DNA of 42,348 bases from a virus. The DNA lies in the IMG/VR virus record IMGVR_UViG_3300032893_000120, positions 1-42,348 of that record. One strand, 5' to 3'. The translations under genes were made by a program, and so were the position numbers. Under the pieces are notes generated by a model. That model worked only from the letters and a program-made list of their open reading frames with translations, did no database searches and had not been told where the DNA came from. Positions 1 through 6,490 of this stretch are shown one piece after another (positions within the stretch are counted from its first letter, which is position 1; the number at the start of each line of letters is the position of its first letter).

Positions 1-66
1 TCAAACCGCATGGGCGTCCTCCATCGACAGATAGGCGTGGGCGAAGGCGGACGCGGTCGCTTCCTC
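1..66. repeat. Contig-end direct repeat (pairs with 42283-42348)
   Basis: Bases 1-66 equal 42283-42348 except for one base (G at 16, T at the right end). The right end also matches 813-878 exactly. Joining the ends here keeps the leftward gene order intact: repeat protein, then the 61-residue gene. This supports a circular map or terminal redundancy. Confidence 0.8.
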
Positions 67-714
67 GTAGGCCCGCCGGGCGCGCGCGCACGCTTCCTCG
101 TAGGCCCGCTCGGCGGGCGCGCGCGCTTCCTCGTAGGCCCGCCGGGCGCGCGCGCACGCTTCCTCGTAGGCCCGCCTGGCGGGCGCGGTCGCTTCCTCGT
201 AGGCCCGCCGGGCGGACGCGCACGCTTCCTCGTAGGCCCGCCTGGCGCGCGCGCACGCTTCCTCGTAGGCCCGCCCGGCGGGCGCGGTCGCTTCCTCGTA
301 GGCCCGCTCGGCGGGCGCGGTCGCTTCCTCGTAGGCCCGCCCGGCGGGCGCGCACGCTTCCTCGTAGGCCCGCCTGGCGCGCGCGCACGCTTCCTCGTAG
401 GCCCGCCAGGTGGTCGCGCACGCTTCCTCGTAGGCCCGCCAGGTGGTCGCGCACGCTTCCTCGTAGGCCCGCTCGGCGGGCGCGGTCGCTTCCTCGTAGG
501 CCCGCCAGGTGGTCGCGCACGCTTCCTCGTAGGCCCGCCCGGCGGGCGGCGACAGGAAATTATGCGCCGCCCATGTCCAATCGAACACGGAAGCGACAGA
601 AAGGCACAGGTCGACGCTGATCTCGACTTGGCTACCGAATCGGCGCTTGAACTCGTTGCGCTGGTCGGCGCACGCGCCCTTGGCCTTCAACTGGGCGAGG
701 GTAAGAATCTTCAT
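1..714 (-). CDS. Hendecad-repeat protein, long copy (237 aa)
   Basis: Function unknown. A 59-residue non-repeated N-terminal domain begins MKILTLAQLKAKGAC. Then come fifteen tandem 11-residue repeats of the form RAYEEAxAxxx (residues 60-224) and a 13-residue tail ending HAV. An 11-residue period with regular small residues suggests a long right-handed coiled coil; this is inference. The start is the ATG at 714, preceded by AGGAG with suitable spacing; the frame is open further upstream, but that part is the remnant of a duplicated neighbour. The stop is the first three bases of the window. Across the circular joint the stop overlaps the start of the 61-residue gene at 42293. A shorter paralogue lies at 813-1262. 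Ala/Glu-rich repeat proteins of this kind are common but uncharacterised in phages. Confidence 0.85.
   Translation of the reverse strand: MKILTLAQLKAKGACADQRNEFKRRFGSQVEISVDLCLSVASVFDWTWAAHNFLSPPAGRAYEEACATTWRAYEEATAPAERAYEEACATTWRAYEEACATTWRAYEEACARARRAYEEACAPAGRAYEEATAPAERAYEEATAPAGRAYEEACARARRAYEEACASARRAYEEATAPARRAYEEACARARRAYEEARAPAERAYEEACARARRAYEEATASAFAHAYLSMEDAHAV
43..537 (-). repeat. 33-bp coding minisatellite, 15 units
   Basis: Fifteen consecutive 33-bp units encode the 11-residue repeats of the long repeat protein. Every unit contains the invariant top-strand core CTTCCTCGTAGGCCCGC, and only four or so codons vary. Units have no spacers, so this is not CRISPR. The period is a multiple of three, so gain or loss of units by slippage would keep the frame. 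Confidence 0.95.
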
Positions 715-727
715 GGTTGCGGATCTC

Positions 728-823
728 CTATGGCCGGCGTGGTAGCCGTGCATGCGCGCCCAGGCGTTCGAGCGCGGCGTTGAGCAAGCGCCAATAGCGC
801 AACAGCGGGGTTTCAAACCGCAT
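728..823 (-). pseudogene. Truncated duplicate of the 61-aa early gene
   Basis: The first 24 codons are identical to the gene at 42108-42293 (MRFETPLLRYWRLLNAALER and on). The frame then switches into duplicated leader sequence and stops after 31 codons. Its ATG overlaps the stop of the short repeat-protein gene, as at the intact copy. The junction falls in the shared string ATGCGCGCC, which looks like the microhomology breakpoint of a tandem duplication. It is probably a by-product of that event and not functional. Confidence 0.75.
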
Positions 824-1262
824 GGGCTTCCTCCATCGACAGATAGGCGTGGGCGAAGGCGGACGCGGTCGCTTCCTCGTAGGCCCGCCGGGCGCGCGCG
901 CACGCTTCCTCGTAGGCCCGCCGGGCGCGCGCGCACGCTTCCTCGTAGGCCCGCCAGGTGGTCGCGCACGCTTCCTCGTAGGCCCGCCAGGTGGCCGCGC
1001 ACGCTTCCTCGTAGGCCCGCCGGGCGCGCGCGCACGCTTCCTTGTAGGCCCGCCTGGCGGGCGCGGTCGCTTCCTCGTAGGCCCGCCCGGCGGGCGGCGA
1101 CAGGAAATTATGCGCCGCCCATGTCCAATCGAACACGGAAGCGACAGAAAGGCACAGGTCGACGCTGATCTCGACTTGGCTACCGAATCGGCGCTTGAAC
1201 TCGTTGCGCTGGTCGGCGCACGCGCCCTTGGCCTTCAACTGGGCGAGGGTAAGAATCTTCAT
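813..1262 (-). CDS. Hendecad-repeat protein, short copy (149 aa)
   Basis: Function unknown. Residues 1-59 and the C-terminal tail are essentially identical to the long copy at 1-714, but only seven 11-residue repeats (residues 60-136) are present. One unit has a K in place of E (RAYKEA). The start is the ATG at 1262, with the same AGGAGATCC ribosome-binding leader as the long copy. It lies directly downstream of the DUF932 gene in the leftward early operon. Two adjacent copies with different repeat numbers indicate a recent tandem duplication followed by expansion or contraction. Confidence 0.85.
   Translation of the reverse strand: MKILTLAQLKAKGACADQRNEFKRRFGSQVEISVDLCLSVASVFDWTWAAHNFLSPPAGRAYEEATAPARRAYKEACARARRAYEEACAATWRAYEEACATTWRAYEEACARARRAYEEACARARRAYEEATASAFAHAYLSMEEAHAV
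855..1085 (-). repeat. 33-bp coding minisatellite, 7 units
   Basis: Seven 33-bp units of the same family as 43-537 encode residues 60-136 of the short copy. Units are adjacent without spacers and differ mainly in codons 7-11 of each repeat. Confidence 0.95.
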
Positions 1263-1298
1263 GGTTGCGGATCTCCTATGGCCGGCGTGGTAGCCGTG

Positions 1299-1322
1299 CA
1301 TGCGCGCCAGGCGACGCGCATG
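1299..1322 (-). promoter_or_regulatory. Repeated leader hairpin upstream of the short repeat gene
   Basis: CATGCGCG and CGCGCATG form an 8-bp inverted repeat around an 8-base loop. The hairpin sits between the DUF932 stop codon and the next gene's ribosome-binding site. About 50 bases including it recur almost exactly at 42058-42111, between two unrelated early genes. Both copies begin right at a TGA stop. It may be an intercistronic mRNA element; the role is inferred. Confidence 0.5.
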
Positions 1323-1330
1323 GGCTGCGA

Positions 1331-2434
1331 TCACGCGGCGAGATCGAGCACTTTACCAGCCTCGCGCTCGAGCGCCACGCGCTCGTCTTGGAAGCTAATG
1401 GTCTTGGCATGAGCGGTCATCGCCGTGGCGACGTCCCACAGCGACTCGATCGGACGACCTTCCTCGCGCTCATGCGCCGCCTCGATCTTGGCCTGGAAGT
1501 TTTGGGGGAACTTGCGCGCCTTGAGGAATGCGCCCAGATCCTCGACTTTCTTCGCCTGCGCCGCCTGTAGCGCGGTCTCGATCGGCGCGGCGCTGGCGTT
1601 GTGGTAGGCCAACAAGGCCGGCGACACCTCTTCCAGCCAGCGGTCGGGCGCGGTCGCCGTATGCCGCAGGCGAATCTCGCGATAGCCTTCAGCGCCCCAG
1701 ACGATGCGATTGCAGCAGACATAATCGAACAGGAACATGGCGACGCCGATGGAAGCGGCGGCAACTTCGCTATTCCACAGAAAGAACCCCTTGGCCAGCG
1801 AGCCGGATTTGCCGTCGCGCCGGTTCGGCAGGTTGATGCGGTTCACTTCATCGGCCAGAAAGACGAACATGTCGCGGTCGGACGCGTACAGCGTCGTATT
1901 GGCCTTGGTGACCGCGACCGCCTTGCCGAACTCGCCAGGCACGCGCCAATCGCCGGTCACGCCGTCGCCGAACCGGTCGACCAGCTGGCGCGTAATGTCC
2001 TTGTTCCAGATCCGGCCGTAGTTCGGGCCGGTGACGGCGGCCAGCTCGCCAGCGCCTTCGCCAGCGCTGCGGCGCAACAGCACGCCGATATCCTCGGCGT
2101 CGCGGCCGAACTTCAGCCCGTAATTGACGCAGTCGGCGGCCATCGGCGACGGCAAGGTCCGCAGGTAGGACGCAGGCGCGCCAGCGCGCTGGCACAGCTG
2201 GCCGAACGCCCAATTGGTCGGTTGATAGGCGTGACCGTTCGGCCCGGTGATCGCCATACTTTCCATGTCGTTCGGATGCAGCGGCGTCGCCTCGATGCAG
2301 CGCGAGCTGACCACGACGCCGCGACTCGCCTCGCGCTGGCTCAGCGCATGCGAGTGCAAAGCATGAAGGGAAACAAAGCGTTCGTCGTCGGGACGGGAAG
2401 CCCATTGACGGGAAGCTTGCATCAGGTTGGTCAT
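1331..2434 (-). CDS. DUF932 family phage/plasmid protein (367 aa)
   Basis: Resembles the DUF932 (phage/plasmid-like, TIGR03299-type) proteins found on many phages and plasmids near DNA-metabolism genes; no biochemical role is established. Family-like features are the central stretch ending KANTTLYASDRDMFVFLADE, the WNSEVAAASIGVAMFLFDYV segment around residue 220, and a charged helical C-terminus. The ATG at 2434 has GAGGATCCGCAC directly upstream, a leader shared with two other early genes. A candidate promoter with overlapping TTGCTA-type sites lies at 2469-2513, so this is probably the first strongly expressed early gene and a target of the phage regulator. Confidence 0.85.
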   Translation of the reverse strand: MTNLMQASRQWASRPDDERFVSLHALHSHALSQREASRGVVVSSRCIEATPLHPNDMESMAITGPNGHAYQPTNWAFGQLCQRAGAPASYLRTLPSPMAADCVNYGLKFGRDAEDIGVLLRRSAGEGAGELAAVTGPNYGRIWNKDITRQLVDRFGDGVTGDWRVPGEFGKAVAVTKANTTLYASDRDMFVFLADEVNRINLPNRRDGKSGSLAKGFFLWNSEVAAASIGVAMFLFDYVCCNRIVWGAEGYREIRLRHTATAPDRWLEEVSPALLAYHNASAAPIETALQAAQAKKVEDLGAFLKARKFPQNFQAKIEAAHEREEGRPIESLWDVATAMTAHAKTISFQDERVALEREAGKVLDLAA

Positions 2435-2468
2435 GTGCGGATCCTCAGGGCAGAATCGCCCAAAGGGT

Positions 2469-2497
2469 CTTTAACAAATCTTGCTAACAACTGTCAA
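2469..2497 (-). promoter_or_regulatory. Candidate leftward early promoter
   Basis: On the minus strand there is a perfect TTGACA -35 box (2492-2497), a 17-base spacer and a weak -10 box TTAAAG (2469-2474). It sits about 35 bases upstream of the DUF932 start. TTGCTA/TAGCAA sites flank and touch the -35 box, so a bound repressor would block polymerase. The -10 is poor, which lowers confidence. Confidence 0.55.
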
Positions 2498-2513
2498 TAG
2501 CAATTTTTGCTAT
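2481..2513. promoter_or_regulatory. Operator-like TTGCTA cluster at the early promoter
   Basis: TTGCTA is at 2481-2486, and a perfect dyad ATAGCAA-TTT-TTGCTAT is at 2497-2513. The dyad abuts the -35 box of the candidate early promoter. The same half-site recurs in the 3.5-3.75 kb cluster and at the start codon of the XRE regulator gene (41245). Operator function is inferred from repetition and position. Confidence 0.6.
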
Positions 2514-2926
2514 TCTGCTATCGGCGTCGTGGCCAGGAGCAACGATATGGCGTCGTCGCGAGCTTGCCGGGCCTTGTCGACGGCGCGCTCGGCCTCGGCA
2601 CGGAGGCCGGCCAGACGGTTCGTGGTCGCTGCATCGAGGTCGGCCAGCGACCCGCTGTAGGCCATACGCTCGCGGCGATAGCCGGCCAGCGCCAGGCGGC
2701 GGATCTGGCGAAACAGCGCGTCGGCCTTGGCCATGGCCTGGTCACGGCGATGGGCGGCCAGCTCCTCAGGCCCCAGACGCGACGCCCACGTGTCGAGCTG
2801 GCGACGGGTTTGGCCGCGCCTGGCCAACAGGCGACGGGCTTTCATTCGCGCTCGCGCGGCGTAGGCCAAGCGATCGAAGCGTGTGATTTGGTAGGTCTTA
2901 TAGACAGTGCAACGGATTGGGCGCAT
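2510..2926 (-). CDS. Basic hypothetical protein (138 aa)
   Basis: Not recognised. The protein is very rich in Arg and Ala, for example MKARRLLARRGQTRRQLDTW near the N-terminal third. It is largely predicted-helical with no cysteine cluster or membrane segment. It could bind nucleic acid, but no motif supports a specific call. The start is uncertain: ATG at 2926 gives 138 residues and ATG at 2995 gives 161; neither has a clear Shine-Dalgarno. The stop lies inside the operator/promoter region of the DUF932 gene. It is the leftward gene nearest the control region. Confidence 0.55.
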   Translation of the reverse strand: MRPIRCTVYKTYQITRFDRLAYAARARMKARRLLARRGQTRRQLDTWASRLGPEELAAHRRDQAMAKADALFRQIRRLALAGYRRERMAYSGSLADLDAATTNRLAGLRAEAERAVDKARQARDDAISLLLATTPIAE

Positions 2927-3066
2927 GATGCAACTTATATGTGTGTGTTTCAGGAGCTTGCCAAGCCAAAAAAGCGTGGGAAACGCATTTTGCATTCAGG
3001 CTGGCGAGGGCGGTTTAATTAGTAAATCGATAAGTCATTGAAAACGCTTGCAAACTAGTAATCATT

Positions 3067-3078
3067 TCGCAGCTGCGA
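3067..3078. promoter_or_regulatory. 12-bp palindrome TCGCAGCTGCGA
   Basis: A perfect palindrome in the AT-rich control region, upstream of the leftward gene 2510-2926. A symmetric site like this could bind a dimeric regulator. There is no direct evidence of function. Confidence 0.35.
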
Positions 3079-3191
3079 GATTATTGTTATTTTGAAAGTT
3101 GTTTCATAGTTGGATCAACGATTTAGGTCGAGTGTGCGGTGCAATAATTACTAAAATGGAAAAAGGTAGGGGCACACACGTACGGTCGGAG

Positions 3192-3236
3192 AAAATCCCA
3201 CAGCGAGGGGCGCGCAGGTTGTATTTGTGGGATTTT
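3192..3236. promoter_or_regulatory. 11-bp inverted repeat with 23-base loop
   Basis: AAAATCCCACA (3192-3202) is perfectly complementary to TGTGGGATTTT (3226-3236). The A/T-rich outer ends would give a bidirectional terminator-like stem, or the two arms could be operator half-sites. It is the longest exact dyad noticed in the control region. Confidence 0.5.
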
Positions 3237-3504
3237 ATCGCAATGTACTCCGGGGGCCGTGTTCTCCGGAATAAAAGATAATCAAGGTACAGTCCGGTAT
3301 ATATATATATTATCTTTCAAAGAGATAAACTAATAAACAACTTTTAGCAATGCACCCCTCTTTTCTCCATCCCACTGGTCCTACAGGCGAAAAGGTAATT
3401 GCCGATGCTAAATAACATAACAACATCGTGAGCAAAATCCATATAAAAGACACAATCGGAACGCCAGTTTGCCATAGTTTTCATAATCGTGCCCCAATTC
3501 TAGC

Positions 3505-3516
3505 ACGTGTACACGT
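3505..3516. promoter_or_regulatory. 12-bp palindrome ACGTGTACACGT
   Basis: A perfect palindrome flanked on both sides by TAGC and located just before the TTGCTA cluster. A regulator dimer site is plausible. Only symmetry and location support this. Confidence 0.4.
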
Positions 3517-3541
3517 TAGCATATTCAACTGCTGGTTGAAA

Positions 3542-3743
3542 TAGCAAGGTTTGCTTGCTAATTTTCTTGCTAAAACAGGCTTAGCAAAAATGATTATGTA
3601 AAGTTTTGTTGCTGAAATGTGTTCAGATTATGACTTTCGTTGCTAAAAGCTTTGCTAAGTCGGGCATAGCAATAAGTGTTAGGTACGCTGTGGGGCTGCT
3701 AGGCGGGGCTAGGCGTGCCGGCAATAGCAGACATTGCTAGCAA
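3542..3743. repeat. TTGCTA/TAGCAA iteron cluster
   Basis: Nine exact copies of TTGCTA or its complement start at 3542, 3555, 3567, 3582, 3640, 3652, 3667, 3734 and 3738, with near-copies between. Pairs form dyads: TTGCTAA-7-TTAGCAA (3567-3587) and the 10-bp palindrome TTGCTAGCAA (3734-3743). A tenth exact copy lies at 3345. The array could be a multi-site operator for the XRE protein at 41018-41245, whose own start codon overlaps the motif, or origin iterons. Confidence 0.7.
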
Positions 3744-3891
3744 ACTCGGGGTCGGGGGGCCTCCCACCAGCCGGTCGCGGAAATTCCAGGGCGCACTTTC
3801 AAACCGCACGCAAAATTTCGTGTTTTATGTTGCGTCGCACAAAATTTTACAGCACCTAATACCACGCATAAACTGTACAATCTGCCCCTGG

Positions 3892-3920
3892 TTGACACCC
3901 TCCGCAACCTGTTCCACATT
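3892..3920 (+). promoter_or_regulatory. Candidate rightward late promoter (weak)
   Basis: There is a perfect TTGACA -35 box at 3892-3897, but the hexamer 17 bases on (CACATT) matches the -10 consensus at only three positions. Transcription would start at or next to the ATG at 3926, giving a leaderless message, which fits the absence of a Shine-Dalgarno there. An alternative -10, TACAAT, lies at 3876. A weak -10 may mean that an activator is needed. Confidence 0.35.
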
Positions 3921-3925
3921 GGCGC

Positions 3926-4288
3926 ATGGTTAAGATTATTCTCACCACCCGACGCGAGCCGCCGCGCCGTCCCGAGCCTGACGACGCCATCCGTTATTCC
4001 GTCAATTCGCAGTGGATCTGGAAAGGCGACGCGCAGATCCGCGCCCGGCCGCAAGCCCGCCTGTTGTTCCTAGTCCTGGTCGGTCGCGCTGGCGAATGGG
4101 TGAGCCGCGGCGAGCTGATCCATATCTTTTGGGGCTGGCGTCTCGACGGCGGTCCCGAGGATGTGGTCGCCTGCCTGCAACAGGTTGTGCTCGAAGCCCG
4201 CGCCGTGGCCGCCCTGTTCGGGTTCGCCATCGAGGCCGGTCATGGCCGCGGCTACACCGCGAGGCGAGCGCTTGTCGACGCCGCTTGA
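3926..4288 (+). CDS. OmpR-like winged-helix protein at head of late block (120 aa)
   Basis: Residues about 40-115 fit the OmpR/PhoB-type DNA-binding domain (Trans_reg_C). The recognisable pattern is LVGRAGEWVSRGELIHIFWG, a recognition-helix segment, then a hairpin reading GHGRGYTARR, the counterpart of the family's RGxGY motif. There is no receiver domain. The N-terminal 40 residues are basic. The gene overlaps TerL by 47 bases, so the two are coupled. Two roles are possible: a late-gene activator, or the small terminase subunit, which is usually an HTH protein encoded just before TerL. No ribosome-binding site is visible, so translation may be leaderless. Confidence 0.75.
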   Translation: MVKIILTTRREPPRRPEPDDAIRYSVNSQWIWKGDAQIRARPQARLLFLVLVGRAGEWVSRGELIHIFWGWRLDGGPEDVVACLQQVVLEARAVAALFGFAIEAGHGRGYTARRALVDAA

Positions 4289-6287
4289 TCCGCGCGAGGA
4301 CGCGATCCGCCAGCTGCTGCTGGACCCGGTGCTCGCCCATGACGTGTTCTTCGAGGACCGCCATGAGCACAAGTCGCCCAAGTTCCATCAGGAAATGCTG
4401 CGTGACTGGCACTCGGAAACGGCGCGCATCCTGACCATCGCCTTCCGTGGCTCCGCCAAGTCGACCAGAGCCGAGGAAGCGATCTGCATCGAGGCCGCCG
4501 CTTTGCGGACAATGAACTGCGTCGTCATCGGCGAAAGCGAGACCCGCGCCGCCGAGCGCCTGGCCACCGTCAAGCATGTGTTCGAGACCAACGACGCGCT
4601 GCAAAACCTGTTCGACGTTGGGCCGGGCGACACCTGGACCGACACCCGCTGCACGCTGTCGAACGGCGTCATGCTGCAAGCCTATGGCCGCGAGCAGAGC
4701 CTGCGCGGCGTCAAGCACCTGGACCGTCGGCCCGACCTGATCTTCATCGATGACCTGGAGGATGAGGAAAGTGTCAAGACGCCGCAGCAGCGCGCCAAGA
4801 CGCGGTCGTGGCTGACCCGCACCGTCTTGCCGGCGCTGGAGCCCGGCGGGCGGATCCGCATGGCCGCTACGCCGCTTCACCCCGAAGCCCTGGCGATGAC
4901 CTTGAAGCGCGCCAAGGGATCGTGGCTGACGCGCGTCTACCCGGCGATGTACAAGGGCGCGGACGGCGAGTGGATCGCCACCTGGCCGGACCGCTTCCCG
5001 GTCGACCAGCTCCTGGCCAAGTGGGCGGAAATGACCGAGATCGGCGAGAGCGAGGCGTTCGTGCAGGAATACCTCTGCGAGGCGGTCGACCCGAGCGTCA
5101 TGGTCTTTTCCGAGGACATGATGCGTGTCGTGCCGCGCCAGCGGTCGTGGCACCCGGTCTACGCCGTCTACGATCCGGCCCGCACCAAGAGCGAGCACAG
5201 CGCCACGACCGGTAAGGTGGTCGCCTCGTGGATCGGCGCGCGGTTGGTGGTCTGGGACGCTTCGGCCAAAAAGATGCTGCCGGACGAGATCGTCGCCGAT
5301 ATCTTTGAGGTCGACCGGACCTACAACCCGGTGGCGATCGGGTTCGAGGAAGACGGGTTGAATGAATGGGCGCTGCAACCCATACGAGCGCGTCAGGTCG
5401 AGACCGGTCAGATCGTACCATTGAGACCGCTCAAAGCGCCGAGGGGCAAGCTCGACTTCATCCGCGGGCTGCAACCCTACTTCAAGGCCGGCGAGGTCGA
5501 GTTCGCGCAGGATCTGCCCGAGCTGCGCAACCAGCTGCTCGGCTTCCCGACCGGCTATATCGACGCGCCGAACGCGCTGGCCTACATGCTCAGGCTCAAG
5601 CTTGGCGTGCCGGTCTACGACAATTTCCGCGACGAGCTGATCGTCGAGACGGTCGCCGTCAATCCGCGCGCGCCGCTGTGGCTCTGCCTCGGGTCGAACG
5701 GGGCGGCGGTGACGGCGCAGCTCGCCCAGATGGCGCAGGGGCAATTGAGCGTCATCGCGGACTGGCTGGCCGAGGGCGATCCAGGGTCCGTATTGCGCGA
5801 CGTCGTCGAGGAAGCTAGGCTGACGGCGCTGAGCAGTAAGGGCGGGACGCGCGCAGGGGCGGGGGCCGGGTTAAGCGGATCGCCTGGCCTCCGTCTTGTC
5901 GTCCCCCGCGCCACCTACGACTCCTACCAGTCAATCGGGCTCGGCTTGGCGGCTCGGAAGCTCCAGCGCGACGTCACCCGCGGCGGCGACCCGATGGCCG
6001 GGCGCGAAGAGATCCGGGCGCTGATGCGGCGCTCCGCCCATGGCGCGCCGGCTCTGCGGATCAGCAAGGACGCCCGCTGGACGCTCAGGGCGCTGGCCGG
6101 CGGCTTCGCTCGCGACGCCGACAAGGCCGATCCGCAGAACAACGCCTACTCGGTGCTGATGGAGGGTCTGGAGAGCTTCGCGGCGCTGCTGCGCGGCGGG
6201 GCGGGCGACAGTGACACCGAGACGCAATATGCTTATACTGCTGACGGCCGCCGATATATTTCGGCTCTGGCGACGCGCAGGGGTTGA
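4242..6287 (+). CDS. terL: Terminase large subunit, TerL (681 aa)
   Basis: The packaging motor: it cuts concatemeric DNA and pumps it through the portal using ATP. The ATPase domain has Walker A IAFRGSAKST (residues 66-75), Walker B LIFIDDLED (166-173) and the coupling motif AATPLHP (208-214). The nuclease domain has D311 in VYDPA, acidic E369/E370/D371 in IGFEEDG, and D441 in DAPNALAYML. Residues 450-681 are an extension beyond the usual nuclease end, with no recognisable motif. The chosen start, ATG 4242, follows a GAGG and overlaps the upstream gene by 47 bases; a longer frame from 4161 has no support. Confidence 0.95.
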   Translation: MAAATPRGERLSTPLDPREDAIRQLLLDPVLAHDVFFEDRHEHKSPKFHQEMLRDWHSETARILTIAFRGSAKSTRAEEAICIEAAALRTMNCVVIGESETRAAERLATVKHVFETNDALQNLFDVGPGDTWTDTRCTLSNGVMLQAYGREQSLRGVKHLDRRPDLIFIDDLEDEESVKTPQQRAKTRSWLTRTVLPALEPGGRIRMAATPLHPEALAMTLKRAKGSWLTRVYPAMYKGADGEWIATWPDRFPVDQLLAKWAEMTEIGESEAFVQEYLCEAVDPSVMVFSEDMMRVVPRQRSWHPVYAVYDPARTKSEHSATTGKVVASWIGARLVVWDASAKKMLPDEIVADIFEVDRTYNPVAIGFEEDGLNEWALQPIRARQVETGQIVPLRPLKAPRGKLDFIRGLQPYFKAGEVEFAQDLPELRNQLLGFPTGYIDAPNALAYMLRLKLGVPVYDNFRDELIVETVAVNPRAPLWLCLGSNGAAVTAQLAQMAQGQLSVIADWLAEGDPGSVLRDVVEEARLTALSSKGGTRAGAGAGLSGSPGLRLVVPRATYDSYQSIGLGLAARKLQRDVTRGGDPMAGREEIRALMRRSAHGAPALRISKDARWTLRALAGGFARDADKADPQNNAYSVLMEGLESFAALLRGGAGDSDTETQYAYTADGRRYISALATRRG

Positions 6288-6292
6288 CCGTC

Positions 6293-6487
6293 ATGTCGGA
6301 CATGCTTTGGGCGAAGATCGAGGAAATGGGGCAGCGCCTCCAGAAGATCGAGGACGCGCTGGAGATCCTGGGCGCATGGGCGCAGGCGGAAGCCGCCAAG
6401 GCCGAGCGCGAGGCTGAGCACCAGGCGGCGCTCGCCAAGCAGGCGGCCGAGCCCGCCAGCGAGCCCAACAAGCCAAGCGAGACCTGA
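6293..6487 (+). CDS. Small coiled-coil protein (64 aa)
   Basis: Not assigned to a family. It begins MSDMLWAKIEEMGQRLQKIE, a heptad-like amphipathic helix, followed by an Ala/Glu/Lys-rich helix and a Pro/Ser-rich end. The ATG at 6293 has AGGGG upstream; a TTG at 6284 overlapping the TerL stop is a less likely start. It sits between TerL and two exported proteins. A coiled-coil oligomer linked to packaging or the head is possible, but nothing specific can be claimed. Confidence 0.7.
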   Translation: MSDMLWAKIEEMGQRLQKIEDALEILGAWAQAEAAKAEREAEHQAALAKQAAEPASEPNKPSET

Positions 6488-6490
6488 ACC

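Larger units (their letters stand above)
2930..3925. promoter_or_regulatory. AT-rich divergent control region
   Basis: Roughly 1 kb without a convincing gene separates the leftward early and rightward late blocks. It is visibly more AT-rich than the rest. It contains a (TA)n run near 3298-3311, a hairpin TTATCT/AGATAA just after it, an 11-bp inverted repeat (3192-3236), two 12-bp palindromes (3067-3078, 3505-3516) and many TTGCTA/TAGCAA sites. Only short, family-less ORFs occur (for example 3099-3281 and 3715-3933), which I take as chance. It could hold the replication origin as well as promoters. Confidence 0.75.

Noticed and set aside
10-783. Long plus-strand ORF of repeated FLVGPPGAR units, and similar frames at 752-1412
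   Set aside because: It is the antisense reading of the 33-bp repeats. The minus-strand frame has a ribosome-binding site, a unique N-terminal domain and operon context.
43-1085. Regular repeats that could suggest a CRISPR array
   Set aside because: The 33-bp units are contiguous with no unique spacers, and they encode an in-frame 11-residue repeat. No cas genes other than a Cas4-like phage nuclease are present.
3099-3281. 60-codon plus-strand ORF in the control region
   Set aside because: No ribosome-binding site or family resemblance, and it spans the 11-bp inverted repeat; likely chance in an AT-rich gap.
3715-3933. 72-codon plus-strand ORF before the winged-helix gene
   Set aside because: No ribosome-binding site; overlaps the operator cluster and the next start; composition not coding-like.
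4002-5744. 580-codon minus-strand ORF opposite TerL
   Set aside because: Arg/His/Leu/Asp-rich composition typical of the antisense frame of a GC-rich gene; TerL motifs on the plus strand are clear.
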